A stretch of 64,000 nucleotides of DNA, taken from assembly GCA_031387975.1 (NCBI GenBank), contig JANNDV010000226.1, forward strand, positions 3,830 to 67,829, written 5' to 3'. The DNA is from JAAURS01 sp031387975. GTDB taxonomy: Bacteria > Cyanobacteriota > Cyanobacteriia > Thermosynechococcales > Thermosynechococcaceae. The translations under genes and the position numbers were made by a program. Within the stretch, counting starts at the first letter, position 1. Each line of letters begins with the position of its first letter. Of this stretch, positions 17,142-26,080 are shown one piece after another. The notes beneath the pieces are model-generated. The model ran no database searches, had not been told where the DNA came from, and worked only from the letters and a program-made list of their open reading frames with translations.

Positions 17142-19862
17142 CTACTCCTCTAACTTGAAGGTTTCCACAGAAGCCTGAAGCTGTTGGGCGATCGCAACGG
17201 TCTCTTGCAAAGAGCTAGAAACTTGGCGAGAGGTGGTAGACGTTTGCTCGGAGGATTCTGTAATCTGTTCCATCAGCAGCTTGACCACCTGAGACGTTTC
17301 GGTTTGCGAAACCGTCGCGCTCGAAATCGACTTCAGCAAGTCGTCAATTTCACGAGACACCTTCACAATCTGATTAAGGCTTTCTTTAGCCTCGTTCACC
17401 TGGCGTGTCCCCTCTACCACCTGGGTTGTACCGTTCTCCATCGCATCTACCACTTCACTGGTTTCACGCTGAATGGCGTCCACAATACCCTCAATTTCTT
17501 TGGTAGCTGCCGCAGACTGAGCCGCAAGCGCACCCACTTCTTCTGCAACCACCGCGAAACCACGCCCTTCTTCACCCGCGCGCGCTGCCTCAATACTGGC
17601 GTTAATCGCCAGAAGGTTGGTTTGTAGTGCAATTTGGTTAATTAGCGAAACCACCTTAGAAATTTGTTGAGACGATTCACCCAGTCGTTTTACTTTTTTC
17701 GCAGTTTCGGCAACGGTGTCTCGTAGCTGCAAAATACTTTCGACTGTGCGGTCGATGGTTTCCCCACCGCTTTCTGCCGTTTTAGAAGCCAGTCCAGACA
17801 CCATAGAGGCCTGCCGTGCGTTTTCTGCCACTTCCTTAATAGACAGCGCCATCAGCTCCACAGACTTCAGGGTATCGGTAATCTTATGAGCCTGAGACTG
17901 CGCCTGATCTGCGAGTTGACCCATCACCACTTCGTTGCTACCCACAGAGGTATTGACCTGCCCAGCGGACAGTTTGACCTGAGACACAATGTCTTTCAAA
18001 CTTTCCACAATGGAGTTAAAGAAGTCGGCAACAATACCAATTTCCCCAGCACTCACGTCAGCGCGTACGGTCAAGTCACCAGAGGAAGCCCCTTCAACGT
18101 CTTGAAGTAGGGTTAAAAGCTCCATTTGCAAGGCTGTGTTTCGCTCTTGAGCCTGCTCTGCTTCAAATTGTTTCCGTTCAATCATCGCTAGACCACCAAG
18201 AGATGGAGCAAACTGAGCGGCAAACTCCTGCATTGCATCAATTTCAGACTGCTGCCAGTGATGGATCTGAACACAGTGGTGAACCACCAGTAGGCCCAAC
18301 AATTCTCCCCCTTGAACAATGGGGACGACTAAGTTGGCTTTAATTTGGAGCCGCTTCATGAGATCTAGGTGATCGGGATGGAACCCTGCGTTAAACACAT
18401 TATCCGTGGGCACAACTCGGCCTTCTAGGTAAGAATCTCGAAGTTCTTTAGGGATGCAGGGGTCTTCAATTTTGTCGGCCAAGGCCTGAGGCAGCCCAGG
18501 AAGTACCGATTCCCCTGCAATATGGCCACTCCAGTTGGAATAGAATCGATAGATCACGGCGCGATCTGTGTTCAGCGCTACTCGCACCTCTTCGAGAAGA
18601 GGATTCAGGGGCGCAATGAGCGCTTGAATATCCTTTGACTGAGCAACTTCGGCTAACAATTGGGTTTTGCGGCTGCTTTCTTCTTGCTGAGTTAGGAAAG
18701 CTTTAATTTGTCCCGCCATTAAGTTGATGTTGCCGCCGAGAACGGCTAGCTCATCGGTTCCTGCAACTTCTACTCTGGTATCAAACTGACCTTGACCAAT
18801 TTTACCCACGGCCTCCGCAGAATCTAAAATCGGTTGGGTTGCACGGCTTGCCGCAACAGAAGCAACTGCCGCAACCGCCGCCGTCGCGCCTAAAGTACCC
18901 AAAATAATCAGCCACGCTAACTGTTGCTCAGATTTCAATGCGATCGCTGTATCAACTGCAATAATGGCATCCCATTTTAAGTCGGGCATTTTCTCCATTT
19001 TCTTGAGGGGCGCATAGGCGATCAGCTGATCTGCGTTTGACATGCGATCTGTGCCAAATTCAAAACCCTTCTCTTTTTTCTCTAGACGCTGGGCTAACAC
19101 CGGAAAGTCGTCTTTTGCAGATCGTCCAATCTGCTCTTGTTCTAGCGTCAGAAAAAACTTTCCAGAAGCATCAATAAGGTGATACTGCTCACCATTTTCG
19201 TTAAAGTTTTTAATAACTTCTTCTAGGTATGCAATGGGCATCCGTGAACGGATAACCCCCATGAGTTGACCTGTTGCGCTATTTTTAATGGGAGCAGCCA
19301 GATGAATCACGACCTTTCCCGTGGTTTTAGATTTCTCCGGCTGAGAAATAACGGCTTGACCCGTTTTGAGTGCCTCTTGAAAATAGCTCCGATCCTTATG
19401 ATTAGAGACAGCAGAGCCAGCCGACTGGGCAATCACATTACCGTTGAGATCAAATACTGCAATGCTGTCGTAAACACCGTAATTTTTAATAAACTGATCG
19501 AGCAGAGCATTTTTTTCGCTGGGGCTAACCACGCTAATAACCTTAGGGTTATTGATAGCGGGCAGCTCACTGAGGGTTTTAATATCGCTATAACGCTCAG
19601 CCATAAAACGATTGACCTTATCCGCCATCCCCACGGCTCGAGCCGTTTCTGCGCTAGAAACTTGGCTGGTAATGGCCTGGCTTGATAGTAAATAGGCACT
19701 CCCCCCAATAGCAGCTGCCGGGATCGTTCCCAGCGCAACAGCAAGGAGTGTGGCTTTTGCTTTAATACTCTGCTTAGTCCACCATGCGTTGGCAGCTCCG
19801 CCAGATTTTTGATTAGACAGCGCCGCAGCATTTGCCGCTTTGGGTAAGTGGGTCGTGTTCAT
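17142..19862 (-). CDS. Methyl-accepting chemotaxis protein with Cache, HAMP and phytochrome-type GAF (PilJ/PixJ-like)
   Basis: Inner-membrane receptor of 906 aa. TM1 about 35-57; periplasmic dCache-like domain about 60-310 (RYSDIKTLSELPAIN, SYFQEALKTGQAVIS, YHLIDASGKFFLT); TM2 about 313-340; HAMP; a GAF domain about 415-570; and the MCP signalling coiled coil with the hairpin tip INQIALQTNLLAINASIEAA and GRGFAVVAEEVGALA. The GAF has the cyanobacteriochrome look (GRVVPTDNVFNAGF, IKANLVVPI, LLGLLVVHHC, WQQSEI), but the usual bilin Cys-His is Pro-Asp-His, so classical bilin attachment is not expected; a DXCF-like DPCI is present. Probably a ligand-sensing PilJ, not a photoreceptor. Confidence 0.93.
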   Translation of the reverse strand: MNTTHLPKAANAAALSNQKSGGAANAWWTKQSIKAKATLLAVALGTIPAAAIGGSAYLLSSQAITSQVSSAETARAVGMADKVNRFMAERYSDIKTLSELPAINNPKVISVVSPSEKNALLDQFIKNYGVYDSIAVFDLNGNVIAQSAGSAVSNHKDRSYFQEALKTGQAVISQPEKSKTTGKVVIHLAAPIKNSATGQLMGVIRSRMPIAYLEEVIKNFNENGEQYHLIDASGKFFLTLEQEQIGRSAKDDFPVLAQRLEKKEKGFEFGTDRMSNADQLIAYAPLKKMEKMPDLKWDAIIAVDTAIALKSEQQLAWLIILGTLGATAAVAAVASVAASRATQPILDSAEAVGKIGQGQFDTRVEVAGTDELAVLGGNINLMAGQIKAFLTQQEESSRKTQLLAEVAQSKDIQALIAPLNPLLEEVRVALNTDRAVIYRFYSNWSGHIAGESVLPGLPQALADKIEDPCIPKELRDSYLEGRVVPTDNVFNAGFHPDHLDLMKRLQIKANLVVPIVQGGELLGLLVVHHCVQIHHWQQSEIDAMQEFAAQFAPSLGGLAMIERKQFEAEQAQERNTALQMELLTLLQDVEGASSGDLTVRADVSAGEIGIVADFFNSIVESLKDIVSQVKLSAGQVNTSVGSNEVVMGQLADQAQSQAHKITDTLKSVELMALSIKEVAENARQASMVSGLASKTAESGGETIDRTVESILQLRDTVAETAKKVKRLGESSQQISKVVSLINQIALQTNLLAINASIEAARAGEEGRGFAVVAEEVGALAAQSAAATKEIEGIVDAIQRETSEVVDAMENGTTQVVEGTRQVNEAKESLNQIVKVSREIDDLLKSISSATVSQTETSQVVKLLMEQITESSEQTSTTSRQVSSSLQETVAIAQQLQASVETFKLEE

Positions 19863-19974
19863 ATAGATGGAAGCCCCCGATTAATTTAAAAGTGGTGTAT
19901 GGTTCGACAAATGTTTTCAATTCAGCAGAACAATGCGAGTTATTCTGACCCGTCATAGGTCAGAATAATTTCTA

Positions 19975-20469
19975 TCAATTTCCTGCAAAGATAGATGACT
20001 GAATAATTGATTCAGCATCAAGCACCCACAGGATTTCTTGTGCTTGAATCGAGCATCCGCGTAGATAGGGTACTTGCTCAGGCCGCACTTCTCCTTCGAT
20101 GGACTGCACCGTATCTATATCGAATCGCACAACCCCTTTGATTTCGGGCACAACAAGCCCCAGGGATGTTTTCCCCGACCGAATAATGGCTAGGTTGTAC
20201 TGCTGCACATTTAGGTTCTGAGCCTCTAATCCGAGCATTTGCGGCAAGTTCACAACCCAGATGACTCGGCTTTTGTGGTTGAGTAAGCCCAGCACGCAAG
20301 CGGGCATATTGGGCATGGGAGTGACTCGACTGGCGGGAATGGCGATCGCCTCTTGTGCCTGCGCCATCGGCAACACCGCAGATTGCCCAGCCTGAAGCAA
20401 TACCTTCAGGTACGGGTCGCCCGTCTTCTTTTGCTGCAAAATCTGAGGATCTAATAACGTAGGCAGCAT
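19975..20469 (-). CDS. CheW-like coupling protein (PilI-like)
   Basis: A 164-residue CheW-domain protein: LLQAGQSAVLPMAQAQEAIAIP, PNMPACVLGLLNHKSRVIWVVNLPQMLGL (typical CheW core), NLAIIRSGKTSLGLVVPEIKGVVRFD, and RGCSIQAQEILWVLDAESII. It links receptor and CheA kinase. It lies 6 bp after the receiver-protein gene and 112 bp before the MCP, matching the pilH-pilI-pilJ order of cyanobacterial tax loci. Confidence 0.9.
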   Translation of the reverse strand: MLPTLLDPQILQQKKTGDPYLKVLLQAGQSAVLPMAQAQEAIAIPASRVTPMPNMPACVLGLLNHKSRVIWVVNLPQMLGLEAQNLNVQQYNLAIIRSGKTSLGLVVPEIKGVVRFDIDTVQSIEGEVRPEQVPYLRGCSIQAQEILWVLDAESIIQSSIFAGN

Positions 20470-20475
20470 GATGCA

Positions 20476-20838
20476 CTAAGCCATCACAGACTTAACAGCA
20501 CGGAGCAGTTCTTCTTGCGTGAAGGGCTTGGTCACATAGGCATTTGCGCCTTGTTTCATTCCCCAAAGCCGATCTAACTCCTGATTTTTAGACGTGCAGA
20601 CCACAATCGGTGTCTTTTGGGTTGCCTCATTCTTCTTAAGCGTGCGACACAGTTCAAAACCACTCATCCCTGGCATCACCACATCTGTAATCACAGCATC
20701 AGGCTTATGATCGGCAGCTTTTGCGAGTGCTTCTTTTGCGTCAGTTGCAACAACGACAGAAAATCCACCATCCTGCAAGAATTTGGTCATTAGTGCAAGT
20801 TCTGAGGGGGTGTCATCGACAACTAAGATGGTTTGCAT
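20476..20838 (-). CDS. CheY-like single-domain response regulator (PilH-like)
   Basis: A 120-residue stand-alone receiver domain: acidic pocket in ILVVDDTPSELALM, phospho-acceptor Asp in AVITDVVMPGMSGFELC, switch Thr/Ser in VVCTSKNQ, and conserved Lys in YVTKPFTQEELL. It should be phosphorylated by the CheA hybrid and act on type IV pili or as a phosphate sink. First gene of the five-gene minus-strand operon. No PatA/PilG-type regulator gene lies upstream, unlike many cyanobacterial tax operons. Confidence 0.92.
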   Translation of the reverse strand: MQTILVVDDTPSELALMTKFLQDGGFSVVVATDAKEALAKAADHKPDAVITDVVMPGMSGFELCRTLKKNEATQKTPIVVCTSKNQELDRLWGMKQGANAYVTKPFTQEELLRAVKSVMA

Positions 20839-21089
20839 GGTGGCCTCATAAAAGCGTAAAAAGCTGTAATTGTTTTGTTAGTCCTATTGTTCCCGTCTGA
20901 TCTACGAAACTAACGGTATGGACAGAACTAAAAATCCCTGCACGTTTGGTGCAGAGATATCTCAAAATCTACGGACATCAGAGTGCTCTAAAAAGAAATC
21001 ACCTGAACGAGATGAATTGGCTAAAGCAGTGAAAGTGGAAGATTTGCCCATTAAAATAAAGCTATATCCAAGCATTGAGAGGTGTACTT

Positions 21090-21680
21090 TTGGTTAGCTC
21101 TCCCCCTGTGCATGTCCCCGAAACCCTTAAGGTCACTGACGAACAGTTTTTAGCTTTCGTCATCGCGAATCCTAATCTATGCTTGGAGAGAACCGCTGCT
21201 GGGGAATTGATTGTCATGCCACCGACGGGAAGTGAAAGCGGCAACTACAATTTTGAGCTGAATACCGATCTTGGAATTTGGAACCGTCAAGCGCGTCTTG
21301 GCAAAGCCTTTGATTCATCAACAGGGTTCCGTCTCCCCAATGGTGCTACGCGTGCCCCTGATGGTGCATGGGTTACAAACGAACGTTGGAATGCGCTTAC
21401 GCCACAGCAGCGCAAAGGATTTGCTCCTATCTGTCCTGATTTTGTGTTGGAGTTAGCATCTGAAACCGACAGCTTAGACATCCTTCGCCAAAAGATGCAG
21501 GAATATATCGAGAATGGCTGTCGTCTGGGCTGGCTCATTATTCCTAAGTCAAAACAAGCCGAGATCTATCGGCTAGGTCAAGTTCCTGAAGTGTTGCAGT
21601 CTCCCGATACGCTGTCAGGAGAATCAGTTTTGAAAGGTTTTATCCTGCCCTTACAAACTATCTTTCAGCTTGACCTCTAA
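21090..21680 (+). CDS. Uma2 family (DUF820) putative endonuclease, copy 1
   Basis: PD-(D/E)XK-fold Uma2 protein (about 196 aa). Visible pattern: E(R)TAAGELIVMPPTGSESG near the start, GFRLPNGATRAPDGAWV with the active-site Asp, CPDFVLELASETD with the E-x-x box, then LRQKMQEYIENGCRLGWLI with its Lys, and an OMP-like strand VLQSPDTLSGESVLKGF. Function in cells is unknown; the family is hugely expanded in cyanobacteria. Start: TTG at 21090 has a TTGAGAGG site 5 bp upstream; an in-frame TTG at 21075 lacks one. It overlaps the end of alaS by 4 bp, tail to tail. Confidence 0.88.
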   Translation: MVSSPPVHVPETLKVTDEQFLAFVIANPNLCLERTAAGELIVMPPTGSESGNYNFELNTDLGIWNRQARLGKAFDSSTGFRLPNGATRAPDGAWVTNERWNALTPQQRKGFAPICPDFVLELASETDSLDILRQKMQEYIENGCRLGWLIIPKSKQAEIYRLGQVPEVLQSPDTLSGESVLKGFILPLQTIFQLDL

Positions 21681-24298
21681 CTTAAACCCTCTTTGAGCTG
21701 TTGCTTTGCTTGGGCTAACGCCTCGGGTAGCTTACTGGGGTCTTTTCCCCCTGCCTGAGCCAAATTAGGCCGCCCGCCGCCGCCGCCGCCGCAGATTTTG
21801 GCAACACCGCCAATAAACTTACCTGCCTGTAACCCTTTTTGAGTAACACCAGGGCTAAATGCCGCCACTAGGCTTACCTTCTGCGCTTCAGGAGAAGACC
21901 CTAATACCACCGCACCTTCGCCGAGCTTTTGCAGCAGTCGTTCGGCGGCAGCTTGAAGAGAAACCGGATCGACGCCCTCTAGTTCCGCCACCAATAACCT
22001 AAAGCTGCCAATGGTTTCAGCCTGATTTAAAAGCTGCGTAGACTTTACCAAAGCCAGTTCTGACTTAAGCGCTTCAAGCTGTTTTTGGGTGGTTTTGAGT
22101 TCGGTTTGAAGGTTGGTGACGCGCTCTGTGAGTTCTTCTGGTTTGGCCTTAAAGCGATCGCCCAGTTCCTTTACCACCACATCTCGTACATTCAGGTACT
22201 CCAGCATCGCTGGCCCTGCAACTGCCTCAATCCGCCGCACACCAGAGGCAACGCCCGTCTCAGACACAATCTTAAAAAGGCCAATTTCTGCCGTATTGCG
22301 GACGTGGGTACCGCCGCATAGCTCCATGGAAACCCCAGGCACATCAATCACGCGCACCACAGCACCATACTTTTCGCCAAACATCGCCACAGCCCCTTTT
22401 GCTTTGGCTTCTGCAATGGGCATTTCGGCAATTTGCGTGTCGTGGGCTTCGGCAATCCAGGTGTTGATTTGGTCTTCAAGGTGCTGAAGCTCGGCAGGGG
22501 TTAAGCCACGGCTAAAGTTGTAATCAAACCGAAGGCGATCAAATGAGACAAGGGAACCCGCTTGACCAATGGATTCATCAATTAGTTTTTTGAGCGCTGC
22601 CTGCAACAGATGGGTGGCGGTGTGGTTGGCTTGGGCGCGACGGCGACAGGCACGATCAATCTGGGCTGTAACGCTATCGCCCAGAGTTAGGGTGCCGCGC
22701 TCAATTCGACCGGAGTGGATGAATAAACCCGACTCTTTTTTAACGTCTTCAATGCGAACCAGCATGTCACCGCCAGAGAGGTAGCCGCGATCGCCCACCT
22801 GTCCGCCAGACTCGGCATAAAACGGCGTTTGGTCTAGGGCGATCTGCACGAGGTTTCCTGCTTCAGCTACTGCCACAGATTTTCCATCCACCAAAATTGC
22901 GATCACCTTCGCGGCAGTAGAGGGTTCGGTATAGCCTAAAAATTGGGTGGGGGTAAGCTGTTCTGCCAGTTGGCTGAGGGTACCCTGTGCGGTGAGGTCA
23001 ATCAGTTCATGGGAACCCCGTCCTAGCTCTCGCTGCATTTCCATCTTGACTTCAAAGGCTGCGACATCGACCGCTAAGCCCTGCTCTTCTGCAATTTCTT
23101 GGGTTAGCTCTAAGGGGAAACCGTGGGTGTCATAGAGCGTAAAAGCATCTTCGCCAGAAATAATGGATGGCTTGCGCTCAAGAATTTCTGTCAGCAGCTT
23201 TTCACCCCGTCCTAGGGTTTTTCTAAACTGCGCTTCTTCACGGTCTAATTCAGCCTTGATGAAAGTTTCACGTTGGCGCACGTTGGGGTAGGCGGTCTCG
23301 GAGAGGGCGATCGCCGTTTCTGCTACGGTCGCCGTAAATTCCCCTTCAATGCCAATCAACTGACCGTGACGCACCACCCGCCGAATCAATCGACGCAGGA
23401 TGTAGCCTCGCCCAATATTGGAAGCCGTGATGCCGTCCGCAATCATGTGAACCACTGCCCTGACGTGATCCCCAATTACCTTGAGAGAGATTTTGGTCTT
23501 TTCATCGCATTCAAAATAGTCAATTCCGGCTAGATCCGCAGCGGTTTTGAGAATCGGAAAGATTAGATCCGTTTCGTAGTTATTGGGCACCTTTTGGAGG
23601 ATCTGAGCCATCCGCTCCAAGCCCATACCCGTATCAATATTTTGGTTTTGCAGCGGCGTTAGCTTGCCCTCTGCATCGCGGTTGTACTGCATAAAGACAA
23701 GGTTATAGAACTCAATGAAGCGCGTATCGTCTTCAAGGTCAATATTGTCTGCACCTAGTTCTGGGTGAAAGTCATAATACAGCTCAGAGCAAGGCCCACA
23801 AGGCCCCGTTGGCCCCGAAACCCAAAAGTTATCGTCTGCGCCCATGCGCTTAATGTGGGTGATGGGCACCCCAATCTGGTCGCGCCAAATCGCAAAAGCT
23901 TCGTCATCTTCTTCAAAGACGCTTACTACCACCTGCCCTGGCGGTAGCGCAAACACCTTCGTCGAAAGCTCCCAGGCATAGGCGATCGCCTGTTCTTTAA
24001 AATAGTCGCCAAAGCTAAAGTTACCCAGCATCTCAAAAAACGTATGGTGCCGTGCGGTACGCCCGACGTTTTCGATGTCATTGGTACGGATGCATTTTTG
24101 CGAAGTAGTGACTCTGGGGAACTCAGCGGCCTGCTGACCCAAAAAGATGGGCTTGAAGGGCAGCATTCCGGCGATCGTCAGAAGTACCGTTGGGTCTTCT
24201 GGCACCAGAGATGCGCTCGGCAGAATTTTGTGACCCCGCGCTGCAAAGAAGTCTAGAAATGTCTGTCGAATTTGAGCGCCGCCCAGAGAAGAAGCCAT
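21677..24298 (-). CDS. alaS: Alanine-tRNA ligase
   Basis: Class II aminoacyl-tRNA synthetase charging tRNA-Ala (873 aa, normal length). The aminoacylation domain holds RQTFLDFFAARGHKILPSASLVP and VGRTARHHTFFEMLGNFSFGDYFK; the editing domain has the HxxxH zinc motif in ANHTATHLLQAALKK and the Cys-x3-His in MELCGGTHV; the C-Ala domain ends in a glycine-rich CGGGGGGRPNLAQAGGKD. No partner gene is coupled to it. Its stop overlaps the convergent Uma2 gene. Confidence 0.98.
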   Translation of the reverse strand: MASSLGGAQIRQTFLDFFAARGHKILPSASLVPEDPTVLLTIAGMLPFKPIFLGQQAAEFPRVTTSQKCIRTNDIENVGRTARHHTFFEMLGNFSFGDYFKEQAIAYAWELSTKVFALPPGQVVVSVFEEDDEAFAIWRDQIGVPITHIKRMGADDNFWVSGPTGPCGPCSELYYDFHPELGADNIDLEDDTRFIEFYNLVFMQYNRDAEGKLTPLQNQNIDTGMGLERMAQILQKVPNNYETDLIFPILKTAADLAGIDYFECDEKTKISLKVIGDHVRAVVHMIADGITASNIGRGYILRRLIRRVVRHGQLIGIEGEFTATVAETAIALSETAYPNVRQRETFIKAELDREEAQFRKTLGRGEKLLTEILERKPSIISGEDAFTLYDTHGFPLELTQEIAEEQGLAVDVAAFEVKMEMQRELGRGSHELIDLTAQGTLSQLAEQLTPTQFLGYTEPSTAAKVIAILVDGKSVAVAEAGNLVQIALDQTPFYAESGGQVGDRGYLSGGDMLVRIEDVKKESGLFIHSGRIERGTLTLGDSVTAQIDRACRRRAQANHTATHLLQAALKKLIDESIGQAGSLVSFDRLRFDYNFSRGLTPAELQHLEDQINTWIAEAHDTQIAEMPIAEAKAKGAVAMFGEKYGAVVRVIDVPGVSMELCGGTHVRNTAEIGLFKIVSETGVASGVRRIEAVAGPAMLEYLNVRDVVVKELGDRFKAKPEELTERVTNLQTELKTTQKQLEALKSELALVKSTQLLNQAETIGSFRLLVAELEGVDPVSLQAAAERLLQKLGEGAVVLGSSPEAQKVSLVAAFSPGVTQKGLQAGKFIGGVAKICGGGGGGRPNLAQAGGKDPSKLPEALAQAKQQLKEGLS

Positions 24299-24455
24299 AG
24301 GAACTTAAAGAAAATTTTTCACCTTCTTTCATCATGCCTTGAGATAGAGGCTTTGCGGGGGTAAATCAAGAGCAAATTTGTGAGGTTCTATCGCCCCAGT
24401 TGGCGGATGGCATAATAGGAGCCATAGCCAGCGCAAGGATAGCCCTGAGGTTCTG

Positions 24456-25040
24456 ATGGTTGTTAGCCCTACCCCGTTTTATATTTCGCCAGAAGACTAT
24501 CTTGAGGGCGAAGAAGTTAGCCCCATTAAACACGAGTATCGCCGAGGGCACGTCTACGCAATGGTCGGAGCCAGAAAGCCACACGGAGTGGTAGCGGGAA
24601 ATTTACTCACGCTTTTAAACAACCACCTCCAAGACAGCCCCTGTATCGTTCTCGCATCTAATACTAAGGTCAGGCTAGAAGAAACGGATTGCTACTACTA
24701 TCCTGATGTGGTCGTCACCTGTGATGAACGGGATCTGGGCGCTACCGATGAATTTGTGCGTTTCCCGAAGCTGGTGATTGAGGTTCTCTCAAAATCTACG
24801 GCGACCTTTGACCAAGGCGATAAATTTGCAGACTATCAAACTTCTCCTGTACTGGAAGAATACGTCTTAGTTAGCCAAACTGAACCAAAAGTAGAGTGCT
24901 TTCGTAAAACCGAAGCGGGTTGGATAGGCCAAACCTATGGGGCAACAGAAACAGTTCACTTTACGAGCGTTGGATTGAGTGTGGCGATCGCCGCTATCTA
25001 CCGTAAAGTCCCTGGGCTACCGTCCATCCCTCAAGGCTGA
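24456..25040 (+). CDS. Uma2 family (DUF820) putative endonuclease, copy 2
   Basis: A 194-residue Uma2 protein of the more common subtype: YISPEDYLEGEEVSPIKHEYRRGHVYAMVGA, VRLEETDCYYYPDVVVTCD with the catalytic Asp, KLVIEVLSKSTATFDQGDKFADYQ with the E-x-K box and following Lys, and EEYVLVSQTEPKVECFRK. It is a stand-alone gene, and its last 10 bp overlap the convergent ChaN-like gene. Role unknown. Confidence 0.9.
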   Translation: MVVSPTPFYISPEDYLEGEEVSPIKHEYRRGHVYAMVGARKPHGVVAGNLLTLLNNHLQDSPCIVLASNTKVRLEETDCYYYPDVVVTCDERDLGATDEFVRFPKLVIEVLSKSTATFDQGDKFADYQTSPVLEEYVLVSQTEPKVECFRKTEAGWIGQTYGATETVHFTSVGLSVAIAAIYRKVPGLPSIPQG

Positions 25041-25948
25041 ACCTCCGAAACCCAGAAAAAATTTGCTACCCGTGGAGAATTCGCTTTAACTTCCTCCGAT
25101 GGGTTCAGCAACACCGTCGTCTGTTTCCAGTCTTTTCGCCCCACCGCCTTAAGCCGCCGCGCCACCCGACTCGGAATGCCGTCGCCAAACAAGATGTGCC
25201 CTTGCCCCACCAACACCACAATGAGACGGTCAGGGTGCTTTAGCCAATCCTGGGCGATCGCCGCTGCCATTGTTTCATCCCACAACACCTGCGCCTCAAA
25301 AAATCGTTCAAAGCCATCGCTATTCCCTTTCCCTTGATGAAACGAATTATAGGTTTCTCGTATTCGTTTGCGGTAGGACGTACTGCTGAGGTCTATTTCA
25401 GCACGGGGTGGAATCCATTCAAAGTCTTCTGGTTGCAGAGAGTCTAGGCCAGAGCGAGCCACTTTACGGGTAATTTCAGACGGGGTGTTGATGGCTAAAA
25501 GCGGCAGATTTTTAGCTCTGGCAAAACGAAAGATCGGCGCGTAAAAATTCCAGTCAAAGCCCCAACGTTTCGGGTACTCCGTTTGAGCCAGCAGTTGCGC
25601 TTCACTCGTTGCTCCGGCTAACCACACTTGATAAGGTCTTTGGAACATTTCTAGGGCGATCGCCATCCGTGGGTTCTTGCCGTACAGCACCTGGATAATT
25701 GCCAACTGTGCCTGATGATCCGCCAGTCGATCATGCGTCTCGCCGAGATAGATAATGTTTGCCCTCTGAATGTTCTGAAGCACTCGCTGCTGAATGCGGG
25801 TTAAAGCAGGTGCATTTGCGCGATTGGGTTGGGACTGAGCATAGCTCGGCGCAGGGAACGCGTAAGTCATCCATAGGCCAATCCCCAAAACATAGAGGCA
25901 TAGACATAAATTTTGAGAACGTCTCTTTAAAGACCGAGCATCGCGCAT
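25031..25948 (-). CDS. ChaN family haem-binding/Tiki-superfamily exported protein
   Basis: About 305 aa from the ATG at 25948; an earlier in-frame ATG at 25984 would add 12 residues. A signal peptide (RRSQNLCLCLYVLGIGLWM ... YAQ) precedes the ChaN-like core: NIIYLGETHDRLADHQAQL (conserved GExHD), ALEMFQRPYQ, RWGFDWNFYAPIFRFARAKNLPLLAINTP, ETMAAAIAQDWL, and VVLVGQGHILFGDGIPSRV (GxGH). ChaN-type proteins bind haem or belong to the EreA/TIKI metalloprotease clan. It may contribute to iron or haem handling, but nothing nearby confirms that. Confidence 0.85.
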   Translation of the reverse strand: MRDARSLKRRSQNLCLCLYVLGIGLWMTYAFPAPSYAQSQPNRANAPALTRIQQRVLQNIQRANIIYLGETHDRLADHQAQLAIIQVLYGKNPRMAIALEMFQRPYQVWLAGATSEAQLLAQTEYPKRWGFDWNFYAPIFRFARAKNLPLLAINTPSEITRKVARSGLDSLQPEDFEWIPPRAEIDLSSTSYRKRIRETYNSFHQGKGNSDGFERFFEAQVLWDETMAAAIAQDWLKHPDRLIVVLVGQGHILFGDGIPSRVARRLKAVGRKDWKQTTVLLNPSEEVKANSPRVANFFWVSEVQP

Positions 25949-26080
25949 AGTAAACCTAGATCCATTCCCTCTCAAAATAATCAATTATCAACAAATCTCC
26001 TAGCGTTCCTTAGGAGAAAAGAGAAGGGAAATGTTATTATTGCAACAAAATCACGCAACTTAGTACGGAAATCGACCCCT

